Of a stretch of DNA of 64,000 bases, positions 25,672-33,634 are shown piece after piece. This stretch comes from UBA3006 sp036746695 (GTDB lineage Bacteria; Actinomycetota; Acidimicrobiia; Acidimicrobiales; Ilumatobacteraceae). Within the stretch, counting starts at the first letter, position 1. Every line of letters begins with the position of its first letter. The notes under the pieces are model-generated. The model was not told the DNA's origin and made no database searches. It saw nothing but the letters and a program-made list of their open reading frames with translations. The stretch is from contig DAIODP010000001.1 in assembly GCA_036746695.1 (NCBI GenBank), positions 1,116,001 through 1,180,000 of the forward strand, in the 5' to 3' direction. The position numbers were made by a program, and so were the translations under genes.

Positions 25672-27492
25672 TCAGCCGTGAGATAAGTCGGTGAGAAATG
25701 CGGTCCACAATGGAAATTGATCGCCGAGATTAAAGAATTCTCGCTGCGGTCCTGAATCACTCGATAGGGCGGCAGTTAATGCAGCCGTTAGATCACTTAA
25801 TGAGTGGACGAAAAATACATCGCCGTTTCGACGCAGCGGGCTCATATTGAAATGTGCACCATCTACCAACATGATGACCGTTCGTCCGAGGCAGTACGCC
25901 TCAAGTGCGGCACTTGTGGACGATGTTGTAATGGTGATGTTCGCGGTAGCAAGCAGATCACTTATCTCCCCAGTGAATGCGCGTAGACCGACTTGAGCAA
26001 GTTTTTCATCTTCGATAACGCATGCGGGATGTGGCTTAAAGACCGATCCTTGCGGCAGCGCGCCTTTGAGGCCTCCAATCATGTCCAATAATTGGTGAGT
26101 AATTGTCTCGCTAAAGTCGCCCAATACCGCAACTTGTTTTGATGTAGCGGAACTCATCGGTTTCGCATAGAGCGAAGCGAGGTGTGCAAAAGCAAGAGCT
26201 TCAACTGGAACTAAGCGATTTTTTGGAAAACCGTTGTCCGTAAGTTCTTGATGCATGAGCGAACTGTTCGTCGCAATGACATCGGGTTGAGGAAAACATT
26301 CAACTCCGTTCGCGACCCGTGATTGCGGATCGACAAAACGACGAACCTCCCAAAATTTGGGCGCGGCGTGAGGAACGCCAATTAACGTTCCATGTCCGCT
26401 TGCATTCCATGCCGAGATAAGCGCCATTTCCCATGGTTGGTTTTCCATGAGATATATACCGCAGGTCTGCTTGGGCAGTTTTGAGATCCGATTACGCATT
26501 GCGTGGAATTGCGTGAGATGTTGGATTGCGATTGAACCTCGAAGTGATTTGGCCCACTCGGCAGAAAAGAGCGGCCAAAGATTGGCTTGAGAGCCTTTGG
26601 GGGTAAAGGCATTGCGAATACTTCTCAGTTTGATCGAGATAAGAACCAATCGAAAATAACCAACGATCACCCGCCAACGAATGTTGCGCATGTCGAGCAG
26701 GTCGATGGCCGTGTGCGAACGTTTCGAGGTACTTAACGAGGTTGCTAAATGCTCTGATTGATTCTTTGAAAGAGATTGCTTGCCGACATCTCGGATATGG
26801 AGCCATTGAGATGAATTGAATTGGTTGTTGATGATCGTTGGAAGATCGGACCAAAATCTTGATCGATATTCACCGCCACCTGCTGCAGCAATGTCAAAAC
26901 CATTGAAATAATCGACGACGGTGATGCTTGGCGAACCTGTTTCTGGCTGAACGCGCGCTGAAGAGTAGCCACTCCTTAGCAAAGTTCGACCAAAGGTTGC
27001 CAGGGCGGTAAATGCATGAGGGATCTGCAAACGTCGTTTGATTGGGTAGCGCAAAACAACGCTGATGCCCAGTTTCTTGCAAAGATCTACAACGCAAGAC
27101 TGCACCGAACCTTCAGGTACTTCTATGTGCAGCGTGCTGATCTTTAAATCAATCAGAATTTGTTCGAGTGCAAGGATTTTTACGGCTTGGACTATGCCAC
27201 TATCAGCGTGCCATCGTCGAAGAGCAAAGAGTGTCATCCACCAAAAACTGAATGATTGGTCAATCTGCAAATGTTGAATTACCGACTTGCCACGTATCTC
27301 GATCTTTCCAACCTCGTAGACGAAGGACAAAAACTGAGCACGCAATTGCTCATCATTCGACTCAATGTAATGAGGTAAAGAAATCGCAATTTCAGAAGGA
27401 AACCCAGGGGTTGAGCCATCAAAGGAAATACTAACGCCAACCTGCTGAGGGCAAATTGCGCCCGGCGAACTAAAGAGAAACGCAGCCGTCAC
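25672..27492 (-). CDS. Surface carbohydrate biosynthesis protein, TIGR04326-like
   Basis: A 606-residue protein with no membrane span. The N-terminal third is of unknown fold. The central part has QPWEMALISAWNASGHGTLIGVPHAAPKFWEVR, and the C-terminal part has VLGDFSETIT, FKPHPACVIEDE and TTSSTSAALEAYCLGRTVIML, a GT-B-like phosphate-binding half resembling CDP-glycerol or KpsS-type transferases. This arrangement recalls the family TIGR04326 described in Leptospira surface-carbohydrate loci. It is coupled by a 4-base overlap to the LIC12162-like gene. A glycosyltransferase using the nonulosonate made by the neighbouring neu genes is the most likely role; the family assignment is from memory and should be confirmed. 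Confidence 0.6.
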   Translation of the reverse strand: MTAAFLFSSPGAICPQQVGVSISFDGSTPGFPSEIAISLPHYIESNDEQLRAQFLSFVYEVGKIEIRGKSVIQHLQIDQSFSFWWMTLFALRRWHADSGIVQAVKILALEQILIDLKISTLHIEVPEGSVQSCVVDLCKKLGISVVLRYPIKRRLQIPHAFTALATFGRTLLRSGYSSARVQPETGSPSITVVDYFNGFDIAAAGGGEYRSRFWSDLPTIINNQFNSSQWLHIRDVGKQSLSKNQSEHLATSLSTSKRSHTAIDLLDMRNIRWRVIVGYFRLVLISIKLRSIRNAFTPKGSQANLWPLFSAEWAKSLRGSIAIQHLTQFHAMRNRISKLPKQTCGIYLMENQPWEMALISAWNASGHGTLIGVPHAAPKFWEVRRFVDPQSRVANGVECFPQPDVIATNSSLMHQELTDNGFPKNRLVPVEALAFAHLASLYAKPMSSATSKQVAVLGDFSETITHQLLDMIGGLKGALPQGSVFKPHPACVIEDEKLAQVGLRAFTGEISDLLATANITITTSSTSAALEAYCLGRTVIMLVDGAHFNMSPLRRNGDVFFVHSLSDLTAALTAALSSDSGPQREFFNLGDQFPLWTAFLTDLSHG

Positions 27493-29255
27493 TGTGGATC
27501 CTTTACTGCCGCGAGGATTTCATTGCGGAAAAAGGTAATTGGGTTCTGAACTTGTTTTACGAAATGTTCTTTGTACAAATGGATTGCTTCACGTACTGAA
27601 TCCAATGACCACCAGCCATCAACATCTCCCCAAATCTTCTGGATATGGCTGGCGAGCGCACCGCCATCCCTAAACAACACCTGTGCGTTTTCAAGTTGTG
27701 AAAATACTTGTTGCTCGGAAGCACGCACTGGGTGGGTCTTTGGGTCGAGGAGGAATAACGTTGGCTGACCTGCCGCGAGTTGCTCAAGTTCCGAGGTGCC
27801 GAGTGAAGTACAAACGATGAGCCTTGCTGTGTCCCTCAGTGGAGCAAGAGGGGACTGGCCAGGGTCGAGGTTGATTTCTGGGAATCGATTCAGCCATCGT
27901 GTGGAATGGCTGAAGTCATACTTGGCATGATCGTGATGCAAGCGAACGCAAAGTGCTGATCGTTCATCCGAAGAAAGCTTTTGGACAAATCCAAATAGGT
28001 TGTTGAGATAATGAGCGTTGTCACAGTCGATTGACCATGGCCTCCGTGCATAGCGGCTTGTGCAGTCGGTGATCAGCAATAAAGAATTTCTCAAATTTGC
28101 GCCCACTGATGATGGCGGCGTATCCACCAAAGCAATTGCCGGCGCAGCAACAACGTTTAGATCGTTGGTTTTCCAACCCCAAGTGAAATATTTGCTGGCT
28201 ACGGAAATTTCGTGCTCCTCCGTTCTCGTTGGAGGAGCCACCTGGCCGTATTGTCCACCATGTTGGGCGAGAATAATTTTTGTGCCCTGTGACTTTTTGA
28301 TGGACATCCAAAGACTGAATAGATCGCTCGTTACGTGCAGATTTGCCGTAAATATTGTGTGGGGGGTCCGAGCAAAGAGACCAGTGCGTGCACGTTGAGA
28401 AAACGCGACGTAGTCCTCAACCATTGACCGAGGAACTTGGGAGCAAATAATCGAACGAATAAATGCATTGAAAGAGGTTTCAACGGATTTTGGAAAATTC
28501 ACCGAATTTCTCAGTTCGGTGTTGAATTGCGCACGAGGAACCGTTGGCTCGCTCCAGATTGTTGGTAATGACTTCATGCGTAGTGCAAGGGACAATTCAG
28601 TTTTTCGAGGCAGGTATGTCGTTGCAAGAATATGCCGCGACAAGAGCCCAATTTGGAGAAGAGATGAACGCAGCGAACTCCGCAACCGTGACTTGATACT
28701 TCGGTCTTTGGTGTTGCCTGGCGCACCGCCGTGCCATTGATGCGCTCTGGTTGAGTTTAAAACTTCTACTTGCTTGTTAAATCTTATGATTTCACCAGCA
28801 ACCCAATGGTTCCATTGCGCCGACTGCGAGATTGGGTAAAAGTCAAAACTTTGTTCGGGGCAAATTGCGTGCGGGTCGGTGGGAAAGAGCTCAGTCTTCA
28901 GACTTGGAAACTGCGATTCGACATCCGAAACGGCTAACCATCGTTCATAAACTGTGTCCACAAAATGATGAAGCCATAAACCCAATCGGATTTTCCAGGT
29001 TTGCGCTGACAAACGCTCATTGTGCATGGCATTTAGATAAGTGGTGAGATCTTCAAGTAATTCGCTGCATAAGTTAGATAACTGGTGATGGCGGTTAAGT
29101 CGCTCATCTATTGGGCAAACTTCGGTTCGTCTCACAAGGTGTTCAGAGACGGCTGTGTTTTGCAATCCGGAATCGATGAGAACGAGCTGAGCGTCCGAAG
29201 GCCATGTGCCCTGGTCGTGAGTCGTTACTAAATAGCGGTTGGCTGCATCACTCAT
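27489..29255 (-). CDS. LIC12162-family putative transferase
   Basis: A 588-residue cytoplasmic protein. The first 150 residues contain IRLGLWLHHFVDTVYERW, and the middle holds FTANLHVTSDLFSLW followed by IILAQHGGQYGQ, the most diagnostic block of the LIC12162 family of putative transferases from Leptospira and other bacteria. The C-terminal region has CTSLGTSELEQLAAGQPTLFLLDP, a GT-B-like donor-binding site similar to that of bacterial capsule transferases. The gene is coupled to its neighbours on both sides by 4-base overlaps. The strict co-occurrence with neuB/neuC/neuA suggests it acts in assembly of a nonulosonate-containing glycan. No biochemical function is known to me. Confidence 0.68.
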   Translation of the reverse strand: MSDAANRYLVTTHDQGTWPSDAQLVLIDSGLQNTAVSEHLVRRTEVCPIDERLNRHHQLSNLCSELLEDLTTYLNAMHNERLSAQTWKIRLGLWLHHFVDTVYERWLAVSDVESQFPSLKTELFPTDPHAICPEQSFDFYPISQSAQWNHWVAGEIIRFNKQVEVLNSTRAHQWHGGAPGNTKDRSIKSRLRSSLRSSLLQIGLLSRHILATTYLPRKTELSLALRMKSLPTIWSEPTVPRAQFNTELRNSVNFPKSVETSFNAFIRSIICSQVPRSMVEDYVAFSQRARTGLFARTPHTIFTANLHVTSDLFSLWMSIKKSQGTKIILAQHGGQYGQVAPPTRTEEHEISVASKYFTWGWKTNDLNVVAAPAIALVDTPPSSVGANLRNSLLLITDCTSRYARRPWSIDCDNAHYLNNLFGFVQKLSSDERSALCVRLHHDHAKYDFSHSTRWLNRFPEINLDPGQSPLAPLRDTARLIVCTSLGTSELEQLAAGQPTLFLLDPKTHPVRASEQQVFSQLENAQVLFRDGGALASHIQKIWGDVDGWWSLDSVREAIHLYKEHFVKQVQNPITFFRNEILAAVKDPQ

Positions 29256-30451
29256 GGCAAGACTCGCACTGGCATACCGATAGATGAGAAGAACTGAATC
29301 AGTCTGACATTGTCTGGGTCGAAGGTCATGAACCGATCCTTAAATTCATTATTCAATGCGCGCACTTCACTGTCGGTTGCTTGACTTAGAAAATTCAAAC
29401 GTTCGATGATTTTTGCTTCGGAAAGATCGGAGAGCCAGTATGGGCCTTCCTGGGGAAGTTTTGCTGGAAACCCGAATGTAACGCTGGCCATATGCCGAAC
29501 CGATTCGTTTTGGTGATGCATGAATCGGCCCCCAATAAACAACACTCTCTTGCCCCGCGCATGGAATTCGTAGCCAAGAGTGCTATCCAGCGTGACAACA
29601 ATATGGGCCGCGTCAAGCGTGGAATAGCTATCGAGTGGTGAATTGCGTCCACTTGTAGCAACTTCGCCAAAGAACTCTTGTTCGATTTCGCATTGTGAGG
29701 ATTGCTTTCCACAGATTGTGAGTTCGAGATTGTTGGCAATGCAATAGTTGTGAAGAATATCTACGACTATTTTCTCGGCCTCATAGAACTCGCTGTAGGT
29801 GATGGGTTGGTCTTGCAAGTATGCAATCACATCATTTGGCAATGCCGGCTTGCTCGGCAGTTGGGAAACATAAACAATCGATTTGTTTGACGGTTTACTA
29901 CTCGAATCCGAGTTAAACGCATTGTTCCTGAGGCTTCCACCAACGAACACCTTGGCGTCTATGTGCTGCTCGTAGACCTTGGCAATTTCAGAACCGAAAG
30001 CAACGATGTGGTCGGCACATAGCTGAGGTCGTCTCTGTACTTCATCAAAAAACCCGCCGTTTGGGATTGATGAATAGTTTCCTCGAAGCCCGTTTTGAAT
30101 GGCAATAGTTATCGAATTCGGTAGAGACTCTTTCAATCGATAAAACAACATGTCATTGTCGGTTGTAGTGATGACAAACTTTGGTTTGATCAGTGCGATA
30201 ATCGCCTGCAAGTAATCAAATCGATTTCTACCCCCGCGCATCAGTGTCAGGATGAGGGCAGGAACGTTCAGTTTCGTGCTCCATGGGTCGATAACAACGA
30301 CTTCCGCTGGGTCGAGATAGCGAAGCAAAATGTCGGATGACTTACCCTGCGGGTAGATCACAATTTGGGCTCGACGTGGTTTCCCCCACGCGAATGAATT
30401 AGTTCGAAAGATTCCGAAGAGTCCTTTGATACGCAAAATAAATTGGTTCAA
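29252..30451 (-). CDS. LA_1612-like putative surface polysaccharide biosynthesis protein
   Basis: A 399-residue protein starting at a TTG preceded by a good AGGA site; there is no ATG before the conserved part. It shows TTTDNDMLFYRLK, IAIQNGLRGNY, HIVAFGSEIAKVYEQHI, FVGGSLRNN and VTLDSTLGYEFHARGKRVLFIGG. The last of these is a GT-B-type second Rossmann half with a Ser-Thr-Leu-Gly motif. It resembles the LA_1612 family of putative O-antigen proteins. It starts the trio of large carbohydrate proteins and follows neuA by 7 bases. Likely a glycosyltransferase; the donor is unknown but is probably CMP-nonulosonate or another sugar in the same repeat unit. Confidence 0.6.
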   Translation of the reverse strand: MNQFILRIKGLFGIFRTNSFAWGKPRRAQIVIYPQGKSSDILLRYLDPAEVVVIDPWSTKLNVPALILTLMRGGRNRFDYLQAIIALIKPKFVITTTDNDMLFYRLKESLPNSITIAIQNGLRGNYSSIPNGGFFDEVQRRPQLCADHIVAFGSEIAKVYEQHIDAKVFVGGSLRNNAFNSDSSSKPSNKSIVYVSQLPSKPALPNDVIAYLQDQPITYSEFYEAEKIVVDILHNYCIANNLELTICGKQSSQCEIEQEFFGEVATSGRNSPLDSYSTLDAAHIVVTLDSTLGYEFHARGKRVLFIGGRFMHHQNESVRHMASVTFGFPAKLPQEGPYWLSDLSEAKIIERLNFLSQATDSEVRALNNEFKDRFMTFDPDNVRLIQFFSSIGMPVRVLP

Positions 30452-30458
30452 CTCGGTC

Positions 30459-31142
30459 CTATAGATCGTTGACTGCGCTGTCGGCGGCGGTTAGATCGGC
30501 AGGGTTGTCAATATCAATGGCTTCCAGAGCCCCCACTTCAACCCATCGTGTCGGCGGTACAAAAAGAGTGCGAGTCGCAAGGAAGTTCTCGGTAGAAACG
30601 ATGTAGAGACTGCCGCTTTGGCGCACCACCCGAGGTAGTGCTTGGCGTGGTGCAGAAAGCTCTGCTGCCGAAGTAAACGGAACGACGAATTCTCCATCAA
30701 TACGTAACATTTTGGATGGATGATGTTCCACTTGAACCACTCCAAATACCGAACCGACGCCGCCATCAGTTTGAAATTTTGTAATTGATTGACTTAACAA
30801 ACGCGAATCACGAAGAGGGGAGGTTGGCTGGAGCAGCACCAACGTCGCTGGGAGTTGAGCATTCTTTGACGATTCGAGAAGTGCATGCTCAATTGCTAGT
30901 TCGATCGGCGAATCATCGCCGGCAAGATCCTCTGGTCGAACAATACTTTCGACGTCGCTCTGCTTGGCAATGGCCAGAATCTCTGGATCATCGCTCGAAA
31001 CGATGATGCGGCTAATCATGGGCACTTCGCGTGCGGTGCGAATGGCATGTTCGACGAGGCTGATGCCACCTACCAGTGCCTTGTTCTTACCCGGAATTCC
31101 CTTAGAGCCGCCTCTTGCAGGAATGATGGCAATGGCGGTCAT
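30459..31142 (-). CDS. neuA: CMP-nonulosonate (acylneuraminate) cytidylyltransferase
   Basis: Activates a nine-carbon sialic-acid-like sugar with CTP to CMP-sugar. The 227-residue protein carries AIIPARGGSKGIPGKN (CTP-binding), IVSSDDPEI, LLQPTSPLR and RQSGSLYIV, all NeuA family motifs, plus a C-terminal IDIDNPADL. It lacks the extra esterase domain of some NeuA proteins. The ATG at 31142 overlaps the neuC stop; a GTG one codon upstream is possible. With neuC and neuB directly before it, the enzyme completes CMP-nonulosonate synthesis. Whether the sugar is Neu5Ac, legionaminate or another isomer cannot be read from these motifs. Confidence 0.88.
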   Translation of the reverse strand: MTAIAIIPARGGSKGIPGKNKALVGGISLVEHAIRTAREVPMISRIIVSSDDPEILAIAKQSDVESIVRPEDLAGDDSPIELAIEHALLESSKNAQLPATLVLLQPTSPLRDSRLLSQSITKFQTDGGVGSVFGVVQVEHHPSKMLRIDGEFVVPFTSAAELSAPRQALPRVVRQSGSLYIVSTENFLATRTLFVPPTRWVEVGALEAIDIDNPADLTAADSAVNDL

Positions 31143-32290
31143 CACATCACATCCTTCAAGTCGACGAAGACTTTGTCGACTGGAGCATCAAAGAGTTGAC
31201 CAGTTTTCAACAGTTGAACAAAGTGCTCCGAGGAACGGCCATCACCAAATGAGCCCAATTGAGACACTCGCGGTGCAGCAACTGCCGAATCCAATGCAGC
31301 CTTAATCTCGGCACGATTCGGTGGGCAGGGGAATATCGAGGGGCCGTCGTATCGGCCACGTTGGCGATCACCGACATCAACGCTCGGCACTCCGTAAATA
31401 GGGGCTTCACGAATTCCGGCACTGGAGTTTCCGACCAGAGCCTGAGCATTGCGAAGCAATGTAAGAAAGTATTCAAAACGCAGGGATTCAAAAATACGAA
31501 AGCGTTGTGGGATTTCTCGCAGTAATTCGTATTCCCGAAGGATGTGTTCGTGGCCGGTGTCGTTGTTTGGATGAATCACCACGTAATTTCGGCCACTTTC
31601 GATAAGCGCCGCAACAAACTCTTTCGCGGCATGCTTGCTTGCATCCAAGTCGGTAGTTACGGGATGGAAAATTGCAACCTGATATTCGTCAAAGTCAATT
31701 TTGTAGCGGGCGCGAGCCTTCTTCAATGTGGGAAGTGCAGGTGACATCATGATGTCTAAATCTGGTGAGCCAATTACATGAATGCTTGCTGATGCCTCGC
31801 CGAGTTGAATGAGGCGAGCGCGAGCCTCGTCGTTTGCAACAAGATGGACATGAGACATTTTGCTCACCGAATGGCGGATGATTCCATCGATTGTTCCAGA
31901 CAATTCGCCACCTTCGATATGCACCACCCGCGTATTGCGTAGCGCGCCGGTGATAGCGCCGGCCAACGCTTCAGGTCTGTCGCCATGAATTGCAATCAGG
32001 TCTGGTTGCATTTTGGTTAGAAATGCCGAGAGGCCTGTAATGGTTTTGGCAACGACAACATCCATCGTGTCATTCTCAACTTGATTCTTAAACGGGACGA
32101 TAGTGATGTCTTTGGGAAGTGTTCGACGCACTTCTTTGATAGTTCGGCCGAACTGAGGCAATAGATGCATCCCTGTTGCAAACACAGACACACGAAATCC
32201 ATTTTCGTGTGCAGCAAGAATCAGCGGCTTGATTTTTCCGTAATCGGCTCGTGTGCCGGTAAGGAAGGCTATGTGTCGACTACTCGACAT
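31142..32290 (-). CDS. neuC: UDP-N-acetylglucosamine 2-epimerase, hydrolysing (NeuC/LegG-type)
   Basis: Releases N-acetylmannosamine (NeuC) or its 2,4-diacetamido-6-deoxy analogue (LegG) from a UDP-sugar, giving the substrate of NeuB. From the ATG at 32290, which overlaps neuB by 11 bases, it has 382 residues. Motifs are FLTGTRADYGK, IHGDRPEALAG, HIEGGELSGTIDGIIRHSVSKMSH and VGNSSAGIREAP, and the conserved His/Glu/Asp residues of the epimerase fold are present. The open frame starts 29 codons earlier, but that part is antisense-like overlap with neuB. Since LegB/LegC/LegH homologues are not in the window, the ManNAc route is favoured slightly. Confidence 0.88.
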   Translation of the reverse strand: MSSSRHIAFLTGTRADYGKIKPLILAAHENGFRVSVFATGMHLLPQFGRTIKEVRRTLPKDITIVPFKNQVENDTMDVVVAKTITGLSAFLTKMQPDLIAIHGDRPEALAGAITGALRNTRVVHIEGGELSGTIDGIIRHSVSKMSHVHLVANDEARARLIQLGEASASIHVIGSPDLDIMMSPALPTLKKARARYKIDFDEYQVAIFHPVTTDLDASKHAAKEFVAALIESGRNYVVIHPNNDTGHEHILREYELLREIPQRFRIFESLRFEYFLTLLRNAQALVGNSSAGIREAPIYGVPSVDVGDRQRGRYDGPSIFPCPPNRAEIKAALDSAVAAPRVSQLGSFGDGRSSEHFVQLLKTGQLFDAPVDKVFVDLKDVM

Positions 32291-33314
32291 CCGACCACCG
32301 AAGTTGCTCACCGCGTGCGATCGAGCGTGTCGATCGTTTGCCGAGTACTTTGTCGAGGTCGTACGCGATGATTTCACCAGTCCCGGGGCGCTTCACCCAG
32401 ATGAGGCTGTCGTCTAATGTTTGCCCCTTGTCGATCTGAGCGATTGCAACTACTGATGCATAAGCGAAATCAATCGTTGGTTGTTCTTCTTTCAAAACTG
32501 TCTTCGATCCACCACTTGCGGCATGAACGATCGCTGAACCTTCAATAAGTTCACGCAGACCCTGTGGATCGACCGAAATTTCAATATCTTCGCCGATCCA
32601 TGAACTATCGCTGGTGAAGTGTCGCTCAATAATTGAAGCACCAAGTGCAACTGCAGAAATTGAAGGCAAGTTTGAAAGGGAGTGATCAGAGATGCCAATC
32701 ACCGTATTTGGGAATGCATCGCGCAATTGTGTAATGGATCCGAGTCGAACATTTTCGAATGGTGTTGGATACATGCTGGTGCAGTGAAGCAGCGCGAATG
32801 ATGCATCTTCCTCCACGAGGACATCAACAGTTCGCCGAATTGAGTCCATGTCATTCATGCCAGTGCTCACGATGATCGGCCTACCAAAACGAGCAATATG
32901 TCGAATAAGTGGTGTGTTGTTGCACTCACCCGAACCGATCTTGAAACCCGGTACATCGAGTGAGTCCAGTCGCGTGGCAGCTTCACGCGAAAATGGAGTG
33001 GACAGAAAAAACAGACCACGATCTTCGGCGTGCTGTTTACATACACGTTCTTCGTCGTTGCTCAGCGTACATTGATCAATGATGTCCCAAATGGAGCGTG
33101 TGGAATTAGCTGGTACAACATCGTTTGGGATCATCTCGTCATCCACTGAGTGCGCCTGAAATTTGACGCACTCACCACCAGAGTCGGCGACATCGTCAAT
33201 CATTTGAATTGCACGACGAATATCGCCGCCATGATTAATGCCGATTTCAGGAATGACAAGTGGGCGGTGTGCATCACCAATGAGGCGATTTGCGATAGTC
33301 ATTTCACGGGTCAT
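32280..33314 (-). CDS. neuB: Nonulosonate synthase (NeuB family)
   Basis: Condenses phosphoenolpyruvate with an N-acylmannosamine-type sugar to a nine-carbon nonulosonate. The 344-residue protein has the TIM-barrel motifs VIPEIGINHGGD (with the NHGG metal/PEP region), ECVKFQAH, FFLSTPFS, FKIGSGECNN, STGMND, LHCTSMYPTP and IGISDHS. It ends in an antifreeze-like SAF domain (FAYASVVAIAQIDKGQ through GKRSTRSIARGEQL). The start is well supported: AGGAGA lies 6 bases before the ATG. It is the first enzyme gene of the operon, 17 bases after the small membrane protein gene. Confidence 0.93.
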   Translation of the reverse strand: MTREMTIANRLIGDAHRPLVIPEIGINHGGDIRRAIQMIDDVADSGGECVKFQAHSVDDEMIPNDVVPANSTRSIWDIIDQCTLSNDEERVCKQHAEDRGLFFLSTPFSREAATRLDSLDVPGFKIGSGECNNTPLIRHIARFGRPIIVSTGMNDMDSIRRTVDVLVEEDASFALLHCTSMYPTPFENVRLGSITQLRDAFPNTVIGISDHSLSNLPSISAVALGASIIERHFTSDSSWIGEDIEISVDPQGLRELIEGSAIVHAASGGSKTVLKEEQPTIDFAYASVVAIAQIDKGQTLDDSLIWVKRPGTGEIIAYDLDKVLGKRSTRSIARGEQLRWSDVE

Positions 33315-33331
33315 ATCAATTCTCCTATGTG

Positions 33332-33634
33332 CTAACTCAACAGACTTGTAACTGTTCCGACGATGTAGGCAATGGCTACTGAAATGGCGATTGCAACTAA
33401 AGCTCCTGCGACCATTGCGCCAATTGAGAGGCTTGCCAGCGATGTCAGCCGGTGTTCGCGTTCGGGCTCCTTATATAGAGGTGTCTTTTCTGTTGAGACC
33501 CGAATCACTTTGCTGGCATTAGAGCCTTCAGATTTGCTGCGGCTGATGAGCACAAGTGCGCCAAACGACAACACACATACAAGCAGCGCCCGTACAGTTA
33601 CTCCTGGCACTGAAGCGGCAAAGGAGGTGGACAT
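33332..33634 (-). CDS. Small two-span membrane protein heading the polysaccharide operon
   Basis: A 100-residue protein of unknown function with one hydrophobic stretch near the N-terminus (ALLVCVLSFGALVLI), a charged cytoplasmic or external loop (SRSKSEGSN through EREHR) and a strong second span (IGAMVAGALVAIAISVAIAYIVGTV). Because the opposite frame here reads as alanine/threonine-rich nonsense, I take the minus strand as coding. The ATG at 33634 shares the four-base CATG with the start of the divergent YlbL gene, so one of the two may really start later; a GTG eight codons in is an alternative. It leads into neuB and so could be a regulator or assembly helper for the glycan machinery. Confidence 0.55.
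   Translation of the reverse strand: MSTSFAASVPGVTVRALLVCVLSFGALVLISRSKSEGSNASKVIRVSTEKTPLYKEPEREHRLTSLASLSIGAMVAGALVAIAISVAIAYIVGTVTSLLS

Noticed and set aside
33372..33632. Plus-strand extension of ylbL
   Set aside because: The residues are an Ala/Thr/Ser-rich shadow of the minus-strand small membrane protein, and an ideal ribosome-binding site precedes the ATG at 33633.
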